Positions 45,668 through 53,853 of a DNA stretch of 64,000 nucleotides are shown in pieces. The translations under genes and the position numbers were made by a program. Position 1 is the stretch's first letter. Each line of letters begins with the position of its first letter. The stretch covers positions 1 through 64,000 of the forward strand of contig NZ_JAHKPD010000001.1 in NCBI RefSeq assembly GCF_018860245.1, in the 5' to 3' direction. This DNA comes from Pseudotamlana agarivorans. Its GTDB lineage: Bacteria; Bacteroidota; Bacteroidia; Flavobacteriales; Flavobacteriaceae. Below the pieces are notes generated by a model, which searched no databases, was not told where the DNA came from, and worked only from the letters and a program-made list of their open reading frames with translations.

Positions 45668-46350
45668 TTTATTATTGTGTCTTTACTAGAATAAAGAAAT
45701 ACGTCTATTCAAAATCAATTTTCCACTTCAACAAATCACTACTGTATTTGTTATTTACCCTATTGGTATCAGTTAGTTGTTCATCTTCTCATTCATTTAC
45801 GGAAAATGAAACTAAGCTTATCATGAGTGCCGATAGTTTAACACCTATGCGTGTTTATAAAATTACAAACCCAGAAGATTCCCTATTACTTAGAACACGA
45901 AGTAGTAAAATAAAAGCAAACCCCAACAATCCAAATATTAAACATTTTGTAAGCAGACTTTTTGCAACAGTTAGAGATAGTGTATCGTTAGGTGTTGGTA
46001 TTGCCGCACCCCAAGTTGGCATTTTAAAAAATATTATTTGGGTGCAACGTTTTGATAAAGAAAACATCCCCTTTGAAGTGTATTTAAATCCGAAAATCAC
46101 CAAATACTCCAAGAATAAACAATCTGTAAGAGAAGGCTGTTTATCCATCCCTAACCGTAGTGACGTATTAAATTGCAGATCTCATCAAATAGAAATCGAA
46201 TACGACACTATGGAGAACGAACACAAGCAAGAAACGATAGAAGCATTTACTGCTGTTATTTTTCAGCATGAAATTGATCACCTGAATGGCATTCTTTATT
46301 TAGACCATTTGGAAAAAGAAATTCAAGAAGCTAAAACTTTGAAAGATTAG
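45661..46350 (+). CDS. Peptide-deformylase-like protein with a possible lipoprotein leader
   Basis: All three deformylase motifs are intact: GVGIAAPQVG (111-120), EGCLS (158-162; metal-ligand C160) and HEIDH (203-207; E204 catalytic). From the upstream ATG, which overlaps the rodA stop, the protein has a basic N-region, a hydrophobic stretch SLLYLLFTLLVSVS and a Cys at 40 followed by Ser residues, which resembles a lipoprotein signal. An ATG at 45823 would give a plain cytosolic enzyme of about 175 residues (MSADSLTPMRVYKI), the usual deformylase length. The two starts imply different locations. It converges on gldC with a four-base overlap of stop codons (TTAG). Confidence 0.8.
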   Translation: MVIYYCVFTRIKKYVYSKSIFHFNKSLLYLLFTLLVSVSCSSSHSFTENETKLIMSADSLTPMRVYKITNPEDSLLLRTRSSKIKANPNNPNIKHFVSRLFATVRDSVSLGVGIAAPQVGILKNIIWVQRFDKENIPFEVYLNPKITKYSKNKQSVREGCLSIPNRSDVLNCRSHQIEIEYDTMENEHKQETIEAFTAVIFQHEIDHLNGILYLDHLEKEIQEAKTLKD

Positions 46351-46685
46351 TCTTTTTTAAGTTCCAACTTTTCAGCAAAATAATCACTAAAATCTTTCAT
46401 TGTTGCGCTCATTTTATCATCTTGGGTGGCTTTGTAAAATGTATCACTCATCGCTACTAATGTTTGATGAAAAAACACTTTCATTTCGTCTACTGGCATA
46501 TCTTTGGTCCATAAGTCGATTCGTAAAGTCTCTTTTGTTTTAGAATCCCAAACGGCAAGCATCATTGCTTTAGCCTCCTCATTGGTGATACCGCCATCTT
46601 CAGCTGTCCAATGCAACTTTTCCGGCACACGGTTTTCATCAAGTTCTACGTTAAGTTCTATTTTAGATTGGTGTGTATTAGCCAT
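46347..46685 (-). CDS. gldC: Gliding motility protein GldC
   Basis: 112 residues, soluble, with no signal peptide. The pattern SKIELNVELDENRVPEKLHW-TAEDGG and AMMLAVWDSKTKETLRIDLW matches GldC. Family members support gliding, but their biochemical role is not settled. The start overlaps the gldB stop by one base, so gldB-gldC form a coupled pair. Confidence 0.93.
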   Translation of the reverse strand: MANTHQSKIELNVELDENRVPEKLHWTAEDGGITNEEAKAMMLAVWDSKTKETLRIDLWTKDMPVDEMKVFFHQTLVAMSDTFYKATQDDKMSATMKDFSDYFAEKLELKKD

Positions 46686-47659
46686 TATTTTTTTGGTTTA
46701 AACTTTGAATTATTAAAAATGTCTTCACTATTTTTTATCAGCATATCTCTTAAAGTCACCTCATTATTTTCCATGTAGGCGCGCACAATTTGCCATCCTA
46801 TATATTGTCCAACACGCCCTGGTGAATTGGCATCAATATCTTCAAGATAAAATTTTGAAAAAGGCGCAGGGTTTATAAATCGTGTGGGTAATTTGGAATC
46901 GGTACTGTAAAGAAGTTCTCGCTCAACAAAATAACGCCAAATATAACTTTCATTGGTTTTGGCCCAGTCCAATTGTACCTGACTATATCCAATACGCTCA
47001 GCTTCAGATTTAAATGGTACAACAGCATCTTTGAAATAGAGTTGCTTTCCGAAGAAAATCATTTCATCTAATAAGGATTTACGTTTAGCCTGATAAATGT
47101 ATTTTTCGGAATAAGCATCTGCCAAATCAACAACAATTTGTTCTGGGTTAAGGCTTTTTCGAAGATACGTCGGAATACTTCCGTAGAATTTATGATCGGT
47201 ACCCAAATAAGCATCTAATGCAATTACAGCAATGGTATCGGTAACAATAACACGGTTTCGGTAATCAACATCGTTGGTAACGGTTATCAATCTTGGCGTT
47301 TTAAACTCTGGGAAATAGTATTTCAGATGATTGAACAAGGATTCAATTTCAAACTCTGAAGTTTCAAAGGAAGCAAATGATTTATGAACTTCATTAAACA
47401 ATTCGATTTGTAAGGAATCAGACTTTTTCTCTATCCAAAATTCATCTGGATAGCGATTTGAAAACATAAAGGGATAATCCGATTTTAAATTTTCTAAACC
47501 TTCTGGTGTTACTTTCGCAAATAACCTATCGAAACGTTCTACCTTAATATCTGTGTTTATTTGAGCAATCTCATTTTCTAGAGCATCTTCAGTTTTACAA
47601 GAAATCATTGCCGCTAAAACAAACACCATCAATAATTTCATTAAAAACTTAAAGCTCAT
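46685..47659 (-). CDS. gldB: Gliding motility lipoprotein GldB
   Basis: A lipoprotein needed for gliding in F. johnsoniae. The leader has FLMKLLMVFVLAAMISC (Cys at 21). The body shows FDRLFAKVTPEGLENLKSDY, PDEFWIEKKSDSLQ, IALDAYLGTDHKFYGSIPTY, IVVDLADAYSEKYI and PGRVGQYIGWQIVRAYM, typical of the family and loosely reminiscent of a metalloprotease fold. First gene of the pair with gldC, divergent from nadE. Confidence 0.93.
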   Translation of the reverse strand: MSFKFLMKLLMVFVLAAMISCKTEDALENEIAQINTDIKVERFDRLFAKVTPEGLENLKSDYPFMFSNRYPDEFWIEKKSDSLQIELFNEVHKSFASFETSEFEIESLFNHLKYYFPEFKTPRLITVTNDVDYRNRVIVTDTIAVIALDAYLGTDHKFYGSIPTYLRKSLNPEQIVVDLADAYSEKYIYQAKRKSLLDEMIFFGKQLYFKDAVVPFKSEAERIGYSQVQLDWAKTNESYIWRYFVERELLYSTDSKLPTRFINPAPFSKFYLEDIDANSPGRVGQYIGWQIVRAYMENNEVTLRDMLIKNSEDIFNNSKFKPKK

Positions 47660-47686
47660 AAATTTTTATAAATTAAGTGTTTGGGT

Positions 47687-47694
47687 TATTTTTG
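47687..47694 (+). promoter_or_regulatory. -7 box of nadE
   Basis: TATTTTTG fits TAnnTTTG and is followed by TTTGCAAAGG; the predicted transcript would begin near 47700. No clear -33 TTG is seen. It decides the nadE start: the in-frame GTG at 47677 lies upstream of it. Confidence 0.45.
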
Positions 47695-47733
47695 TTTGCA
47701 AAGGTACTATTCTTTGACTTAAATTCATTTAAA

Positions 47734-48522
47734 ATGCAAACAGAAAAAGTAATTGATCACATTGTAAATTGGCTAAAAGATTACGCAACTAAAGCTGGAG
47801 TAAATGGTTTTGTAATAGGGATTTCTGGAGGAGTTGATTCTGCCGTAACCTCAACATTATGCGCCAAAACAGGACTAAATGTTTTGTGTATTGAAATGCC
47901 TATTCATCAAGCTGAAAGTCATGTTTCTAGAGCACAAGAACATATAGCACAGCTTAAAGCGCGTTTTGATAATGTAAGTGAGACACGTACCGACTTAACT
48001 CCTGTATTTGAAGAATTTAAAACTGAGGTGTTTTTTGATGGTGACCAAGCTACCGTAGACATGGCTTTGGCCAACACAAGAGCGCGTTTACGTATGACTA
48101 CTTTATATTACTATGCTGGATTATACGGTTTGCTTGTTGCTGGAACAGGAAATAAAGTTGAAGACTTCGGAGTGGGCTTTTATACAAAGTATGGCGATGG
48201 TGGTGTGGATTTAAGTCCGATTGCCGATTTGATGAAATCTGACGTTTTTGAATTAGCAAAAGCCTTAAATGTACCAGAATCGATTTTAAATGCAACCCCT
48301 AGTGATGGATTATTTGGTGATGCTCGAAGTGATGAAGATCAAATTGGAGCCAGTTATCCAGAGCTTGAATGGGCGATGCAAAAAGACGCTGAAGGCAAGG
48401 TTTTAAGCGACTTTTCTGACAGAGAACAGGAAGTGTTTAACATTTACAAACGTTTAAATAATGCCAACAAACACAAAATGATTCCTATACCAATCTGCGA
48501 AATACCTACAAATTTGTCATAA
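47734..48522 (+). CDS. nadE: Ammonia-dependent NAD synthetase
   Basis: Converts deamido-NAD to NAD. The P-loop SGGVDSAVTSTLC (about 28-40) is intact. Further marks are NTRARLRMTTLYYYAG, VAGTGNKVEDFGVGFYTKYG, DLSPIADLMKSDVF and PSDGLFGDARSDEDQIGASY. No glutaminase domain is present, so the enzyme should use free ammonia (263 residues). The start at MQTEKVIDH follows a -7 box; a GTG 19 codons earlier is unlikely. Confidence 0.95.
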   Translation: MQTEKVIDHIVNWLKDYATKAGVNGFVIGISGGVDSAVTSTLCAKTGLNVLCIEMPIHQAESHVSRAQEHIAQLKARFDNVSETRTDLTPVFEEFKTEVFFDGDQATVDMALANTRARLRMTTLYYYAGLYGLLVAGTGNKVEDFGVGFYTKYGDGGVDLSPIADLMKSDVFELAKALNVPESILNATPSDGLFGDARSDEDQIGASYPELEWAMQKDAEGKVLSDFSDREQEVFNIYKRLNNANKHKMIPIPICEIPTNLS

Positions 48523-48556
48523 GAATTGCAATTAATGTAAAAAATCATTACTTTTG
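48523..48556 (+). promoter_or_regulatory. Promoter of the LuxR-type regulator gene
   Basis: TTTG (48523-48526), 22-base spacer, TACTTTTG (48549-48556). The box lies in the nadE/regulator gap and overlaps the end of the nadE stop region by its -33 element. Confidence 0.55.
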
Positions 48557-48624
48557 CGGTAAGCTTAATCTCTCAATATAACTTGCTCTCTAACTTAGTT
48601 ATATTTAAAAAAGCTCTCTTGATT

Positions 48625-49254
48625 ATGATAAATTTATTAATAGCAGACAATCATCCGATTACCAGAAAGGGACTCGAAGTACTTTTCTCGGCATCACCCA
48701 ACATTAATATTGTTGGTAGCGTAGACGATGGCGACGCCATCCTCGAATTTGTAAAGAAAAACCCCGTAGACATTATTCTTACTGAAACTGATTTCCCAAG
48801 ATTAAACGGGTTAACAGTTTTACGGTATTTAAAGAATGACTACCCGGACATTAAAACCATTATTTTTAGTGCTCAACCAGAAGAAGTTTATGCCATTAAC
48901 GCTATAAAAGCTGGCGCTGCAGGTTATTTAAACAAATCTGTTAATGTAATTACCATTAATGAGGCTATAATGAAAGTTCATGACGGTGGTATTTACTTAA
49001 GTAACGATTTAACCCAACAATTAGCGTTTGGTTCTAGAGTAAACAAAGGTGGTGCATTTTACAAAAAACTTTCAACCAGAGAATCTGAAGTTTTAAAACT
49101 TCTAACTATTGGTAAGAAAAACAAAGAAATATCTAAAGAATTAGATATAAACGAAAAAACAGTAAGTACTTATAAGGCCCGTTTAATGCGCAAATTAAAA
49201 GTAACGAACTTGGTAGATTTAGTAAACCAAGCAAAATTAACGCAGGAGTTATAA
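48625..49254 (+). CDS. LuxR-type response regulator with Glu at the phosphorylation site
   Basis: From the chosen start MINLLIADNHP the protein has a receiver fold (1-120) and a NarL/LuxR helix-turn-helix (about 148-206: LSTRESEVLKLLTIGKKNKE, then ISKELDINEKTVSTYKARLM). The phospho-acceptor Asp is replaced by Glu (E54 in DIILTETDFPRLNG), and one of the two acidic metal ligands is Asn (ADNHP). The switch Ser (FSAQ) and Lys (LNKS) remain. It may work as a phosphorylation-independent or locked regulator. An upstream ATG at 48583 adds 14 residues and is less likely. No histidine kinase is encoded nearby. The gene converges on dnaG with a six-base overlap of ends (TTATAA). Confidence 0.88.
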   Translation: MINLLIADNHPITRKGLEVLFSASPNINIVGSVDDGDAILEFVKKNPVDIILTETDFPRLNGLTVLRYLKNDYPDIKTIIFSAQPEEVYAINAIKAGAAGYLNKSVNVITINEAIMKVHDGGIYLSNDLTQQLAFGSRVNKGGAFYKKLSTRESEVLKLLTIGKKNKEISKELDINEKTVSTYKARLMRKLKVTNLVDLVNQAKLTQEL

Positions 49255-51207
49255 AACCCGGTTAAGTTTTCTTGACAACAACATTTTTAGACTCGAATAG
49301 TCTTTTACTTCTTCAAGTATATTTCTATTCGTGTCTATTTTGTTTTGTAAGGTTTCCTGCTGGAAGCCTTTTACTTTTTGATCGATTAAGAAACAACGTA
49401 AACTCAATATCGTTTCACTTACTATTTGGGCAATAGTCACTTCCTTTTCTTTGGGAAATATATCCATACGATTCCAATCGTCTAGACTATAACGCTCATC
49501 CTCCATTAAAATAGTGGTAATTTCATTAGCCATATCCTGATCTACTGAATTCACAAAAGTTTTTAGATCAAACGCTGCATCTTGATTTAGTCTATCTATA
49601 ATCGTATAGTAAAGTATTTTGAACTGCGGATTACTAAATTCCATTTCATCATCCTGTAGGTCTAAAAATATTTTCTCAAAAACTTTAGCTTGCTGAATTA
49701 CCGGTTCTAATTCCAACTCCCCCTTTTCATTTTCTTTAAAAACCAGATCTTCAAAATCCTTTGTTTTACTTCCGTAAAGTAATAAAAGCTCAATAATTTT
49801 ACGCTCTAAAATGTATTGCACATCAACCTTTTCTTGTGGGGCTTCATGTTTAATAACCTCAAAAGCTTTTTGATCAGATTGTGTTTTTTTATGTTCCTCT
49901 TGAGTTTCCTTTTTATCAAGCTGCGCCAAAGTAGTAAATAAAACTTCCTCACTTATATCCATGATTCGCGCACATTCCTGAATATAGATTTCCTGTTTAA
50001 TACGGTCTGGTATTTTGGAAATGCTCATTATTATATCACGAACTGTTTCAGCTTTTTTTATAGGATCATTTTTTGAATCTTCAAATAAAACAGAAGCCTT
50101 AAACTGAATAAAATCTTTGGCATTTTCATTAAGATAAGTCCCTAATTCTTCAAGTGTATTTTGTTTGGCGAAACTATCGGGGTCTTCTCCTTCTGGAAAA
50201 GTACACACCCGAACATTCATACCCTGTTCTAGAATTAAATCAATTCCACGAAGGGAAGCACGCATCCCTGCAGCATCACCATCAAAAAGTACCGTAATGT
50301 TTTTTGTAAGCCTATTAATTAACCTAATTTGCTCTGAGGTTAAAGCCGTTCCAGAAGAAGACACGACGTTGTGAACTCCCGTTTGATGAAACTGGATAAC
50401 ATCGGTATACCCTTCAACTAGGAAGCAATTATCTTCTTTAGCTATACTTTGTTTGGCTAAATGAATACCATACAAAACTTTACTTTTATAATAAATTTCA
50501 CTCTCTGGTGAATTTACATATTTCGCCGCTTTTTTATCGGTGATGAGTATCCGTCCACCAAAACCTAATACGCGACCACTCATACTCTTTATTGGAAACA
50601 TCACGCGGCCTTTGAATCGGTCGAAGCGCTTATCTTCCTTAACTATGGTGAGTCCTGTTTTGGCTAAATAATCAATATTATAACCTTTTTTCAAGGCCTC
50701 ATCGGTAAAAGCTCGCCATTCGTTTAAAGAATATCCTAAATCGAATTTTTTAATAGTTTCTTCGGTGAACCCACGTTCTTTAAAATAACTAAGTCCGATA
50801 GACTTGCCTTGATCGGTTTTATGTAGTATGTTTTTAAAATATTCACTAGCAAATTCACTTACCAGATACAAGCTCTCTTTTTCGTTTGCTTTCTCCTTTT
50901 GCTCGTCGGACTGTACCGTTTCTTCAATTTCGATATTATACTTTTTCGCTAAATACCTTAAGGCTTCCGGATAGGTAAAATGTTCATGTTCCATCAAAAA
51001 TGAAACCGCGGTCCCGCCTTTTCCTGTTGAAAAATCTTTCCAAATTTGCTTAACAGGAGACACCATAAAACTAGGTGAGCGTTCATCGCTAAAAGGACTT
51101 AATCCCTTAAAATTACTCCCAGCCTTTTTTAATTGTACAAAATCGCCAATAACTTCCTCTACACGAGAAGTTTCAAATATTTGATCTATGGATGATGGTG
51201 ATATCAA
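49249..51207 (-). CDS. dnaG: DNA primase DnaG with degenerate zinc-binding domain
   Basis: Makes RNA primers for replication. The Toprim core is complete: FLVEGYTDVIQFHQTG and VLFDGDAAGMRASLRGID, with YEARLRVMF-type FKGRVMFPIKSMSGRVLGFG before it. The N-terminal domain aligns with CHC2 zinc ribbons, but the ligands are replaced: S37 and S40 in LSPFSDERSPSF, D58 and T61 in WKDFSTGKGG (normally C, H, C, C). The C-terminal helicase-interacting region (about 430-652) is helical. Because flavobacterial primases may share this loss, it could be a lineage trait and not damage. Confidence 0.94.
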   Translation of the reverse strand: MISPSSIDQIFETSRVEEVIGDFVQLKKAGSNFKGLSPFSDERSPSFMVSPVKQIWKDFSTGKGGTAVSFLMEHEHFTYPEALRYLAKKYNIEIEETVQSDEQKEKANEKESLYLVSEFASEYFKNILHKTDQGKSIGLSYFKERGFTEETIKKFDLGYSLNEWRAFTDEALKKGYNIDYLAKTGLTIVKEDKRFDRFKGRVMFPIKSMSGRVLGFGGRILITDKKAAKYVNSPESEIYYKSKVLYGIHLAKQSIAKEDNCFLVEGYTDVIQFHQTGVHNVVSSSGTALTSEQIRLINRLTKNITVLFDGDAAGMRASLRGIDLILEQGMNVRVCTFPEGEDPDSFAKQNTLEELGTYLNENAKDFIQFKASVLFEDSKNDPIKKAETVRDIIMSISKIPDRIKQEIYIQECARIMDISEEVLFTTLAQLDKKETQEEHKKTQSDQKAFEVIKHEAPQEKVDVQYILERKIIELLLLYGSKTKDFEDLVFKENEKGELELEPVIQQAKVFEKIFLDLQDDEMEFSNPQFKILYYTIIDRLNQDAAFDLKTFVNSVDQDMANEITTILMEDERYSLDDWNRMDIFPKEKEVTIAQIVSETILSLRCFLIDQKVKGFQQETLQNKIDTNRNILEEVKDYSSLKMLLSRKLNRVL

Positions 51208-51419
51208 GGCCTAGTTTTATAAGTTAATTGCAATATTAGAGAATTCCGATTGTAAAATTAAGCATAAACTGAGTTGAATCATAATTTCAATTTCAACTAT
51301 AAAACGACGACCAAAAATATATAATTCACAAATTTTAGAGTCCAAAATCTAATTTACGAATATTATTATCAGTGTTTTTTGAATTTTACAGATTAATTAT
51401 TTGATAACACTGTAATTCA

Positions 51420-51449
51420 TTGAATTTAATTCAAAATTAACTATCTTTA
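51420..51449 (+). promoter_or_regulatory. Promoter of the ATP-grasp operon
   Basis: TTG (51420-51422), 19-base spacer, TATCTTTA (51442-51449; one mismatch from TAnnTTTG). The transcript would start close to the ATG at 51465. The rest of the gap 51208-51419 is AT-rich with nothing recognised. Confidence 0.5.
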
Positions 51450-51464
51450 AAAAAAGTCAAGCTG

Positions 51465-52907
51465 ATGACTAACAAACAATTATTTTCTTCATACCAATTA
51501 CTTCCTAACACTTGGGATGAAATGTATAGCGATACATCCAACATTCGCTCACAGTACGAAATCATTAATGATTACCTGCGCAACACCTCTACCAAGGTAT
51601 TATACAAAAAGGAAGAACTATCGCGGCAATTATTTATGAGTCAAGGTGTCACTTTTACGGTTTATAACGATAAAGAAGGGGTCGAGAAGATTTTTCCATT
51701 TGATATTGTTCCTAGAATCATTACAGCTTCTGAATGGGAACACATCGATATAGGCATTAAACAACGTTTAAAAGCGTTAAACCTATTTATTAAAGATATT
51801 TATCATGATCAATTTATAATTAAAGATGGTATTATCCCTGCCGAACTTATTTACTCCTGCCCTTACTTTCTTCGTGAAATGAAGGGCGTTAAAGTGCCTC
51901 ATGATATTTATGTTCATATTGCTGGAGTAGATTTAATTCGAAATAGCGATGGTGAATTCTACGTACTTGAAGATAATTTACGCACCCCTTCAGGTGTGAG
52001 TTATATGCTTGAAAACAGGGAGATTTCAAAACGCATTTTTCCAGGTATATTACCTAAAAATAATATTAGACCCGTTTCAGATTATCCTAATTTATTATAT
52101 AAGAAGCTTAAGGCACTCTCCAACCAAAGTGACCCGAACATTGTGCTTTTAACACCAGGGATTTACAATTCGGCATATTATGAGCATACCACCTTAGCCA
52201 GACTTATGGGTATTGAACTTGTAGAAGGCAGTGATTTAGTGGTCCAAGACCATGTGGTTTTCATGAAAACAACTAGTGGCTTAAAACGCGTAGATGTGAT
52301 TTATCGCCGTGTGGATGATGATTTCCTAGACCCCTTAGAGTTTAACGCGTCTAGCACTTTAGGTGTAGCCGGTATCATGGCAGCATACCGAAACGGTAAT
52401 GTTAATATCGTTAATGCGCCAGGAACGGGAATTGCAGATGATAAAGCCATATATATTTATGTACCCGAGATGATTCGTTACTATTTAAATGAAGAACCTA
52501 TTTTAAAGAGTATAAAAACATATCAATTAGCCCATGCTGAAGACTATGCTTATGTTATTAAAAACATCAAAAAAATGGTATTGAAAAAAACCGATGGTAG
52601 TGGCGGTTATGGCATGCTTATGGGCCACGAAGCATCAGATGAAGAAATCGCAGATTACATCAATACCGTTAATAAAAAACCTGAAAATTTCATTGCACAA
52701 CCCATATTGAGCTTATCGACAGCCCCCTGTTGTATTAATGGCGTATTATCTCCTAGGTGTATTGATTTAAGACCATTTGCATTAACAGGTCCAGATGGTA
52801 TAGATATTACACCGGGTGGTTTAACCAGAGTTGCCTTAAAAGAAGGCTCGTTGGTTGTAAACAGTTCCCAAGGTGGTGGCAGCAAGGACACCTGGGTTAT
52901 TCAATAA
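51465..52907 (+). CDS. Circularly permuted type 2 ATP-grasp protein
   Basis: 480 residues of the COG2308-type ATP-grasp family. Marks are GVTFTVYNDKEGVEKIFPFD, DIVPRIITASEWEHIDIGIK, QRLKALNLFIKDIYH, YVLEDNLRTPSGVSYMLENR, RVDVIYRRVDDDFLDPLEF and LKKTDGSGGYGMLMG (nucleotide-binding Gly-rich loop). Such enzymes join a carboxylate to an amine at the cost of ATP; the substrate of this family is not known. Family literature predicts a peptide or amide ligation. Co-encoded with alpha-E and transglutaminase proteins, 14 bases upstream of the former. Confidence 0.9.
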   Translation: MTNKQLFSSYQLLPNTWDEMYSDTSNIRSQYEIINDYLRNTSTKVLYKKEELSRQLFMSQGVTFTVYNDKEGVEKIFPFDIVPRIITASEWEHIDIGIKQRLKALNLFIKDIYHDQFIIKDGIIPAELIYSCPYFLREMKGVKVPHDIYVHIAGVDLIRNSDGEFYVLEDNLRTPSGVSYMLENREISKRIFPGILPKNNIRPVSDYPNLLYKKLKALSNQSDPNIVLLTPGIYNSAYYEHTTLARLMGIELVEGSDLVVQDHVVFMKTTSGLKRVDVIYRRVDDDFLDPLEFNASSTLGVAGIMAAYRNGNVNIVNAPGTGIADDKAIYIYVPEMIRYYLNEEPILKSIKTYQLAHAEDYAYVIKNIKKMVLKKTDGSGGYGMLMGHEASDEEIADYINTVNKKPENFIAQPILSLSTAPCCINGVLSPRCIDLRPFALTGPDGIDITPGGLTRVALKEGSLVVNSSQGGGSKDTWVIQ

Positions 52908-52921
52908 TTAAAACATAAAAT

Positions 52922-53848
52922 ATGCTTAGCAGAGTAGCAAATAATTTAATTTGGTTAGAAAGGTACATGGAGCGTGGCAATGGCATATTGAGTTTACTAA
53001 AAGTAAATTTTTATGCCAACCAAGACTCACCTGAGCTTTTTCCATGGACGCCAATTATAAAAAACTACAGTGACTTTAATAATACGTTTTACACAGAAAA
53101 CACCGTGGATTGTCTAGATTTCATGATTTTTAATAAAGATAATGCGAATTCAATTGTAAATATTGTAACTAGGGCTAGAGAAAACGCCAGAAGTGTTCAA
53201 GAGCATATATCTAGAGAGTTATGGATTTGCGTAAACAATTATTATCTTTTTTTAACAAAAAAAGGGTTGCGCAAAAAACTAAAAAATGAAGACTCTATAG
53301 ATTTTCTTGATAACCTAAGAAACTACCATTTGATGTTTTACGGTGTTATGGATATTACCCAAGAACGTGGGGCGCCTTACTATTTTCTTAATTTAGGAAA
53401 GTTTCTGGAGCGTATGATTTTAGTTTCCGATTTCACTGAACTTAAACTCACCGAAATAGCAAAAACAACAGATAAATTAGAACAGAGTTTTTATTGGAAA
53501 AACCTACTACTTTCTATGGGCGGTTATCAGTTATATTTAAAAAAATATAAATCGGCTTTTAAAGAAGACCATATTATTTCCATGGTTTTTCAAGAAAAAT
53601 TATTCCCAAGATCGCTGTACTACTGCGTGAACAAATTAAACCTTAGTGTTAGCAAACTTATAGAAGGTGGTCAACTCGATAAAAATTACATTGAATTTTC
53701 TTTAGGAAAACTTGAAAGCACCATTAAATACACCTCTATTGAAAGCATTAACAAACAAGGTCTCGAACATTTTATAAACGAAATAAAACAGGATATTCAT
53801 GAGATATCAATGAGTATAAACAAGATTTATTTTTCAGAAATAACCTAA
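52922..53848 (+). CDS. Alpha-E domain protein
   Basis: 308 residues, all-helical, with the alpha-E (COG2307) opening MLSRVANNLIWLERYMERG and the later ITQERGAPYYFLNLGKFLER. The conserved Arg/Glu residues in both motifs are typical. No catalytic function is established; the family is always found with the ATP-grasp partner. Spacing is 14 bases from the upstream gene and 5 bases from the downstream gene. Confidence 0.9.
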   Translation: MLSRVANNLIWLERYMERGNGILSLLKVNFYANQDSPELFPWTPIIKNYSDFNNTFYTENTVDCLDFMIFNKDNANSIVNIVTRARENARSVQEHISRELWICVNNYYLFLTKKGLRKKLKNEDSIDFLDNLRNYHLMFYGVMDITQERGAPYYFLNLGKFLERMILVSDFTELKLTEIAKTTDKLEQSFYWKNLLLSMGGYQLYLKKYKSAFKEDHIISMVFQEKLFPRSLYYCVNKLNLSVSKLIEGGQLDKNYIEFSLGKLESTIKYTSIESINKQGLEHFINEIKQDIHEISMSINKIYFSEIT

Positions 53849-53853
53849 CCATT

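Noticed and set aside
47677-47733. GTG start of nadE at 47677
   Set aside because: The -7 box TATTTTTG at 47687-47694 lies inside this extension, and the extra residues are hydrophobic and not typical of NadE. The ATG at 47734 is preferred.
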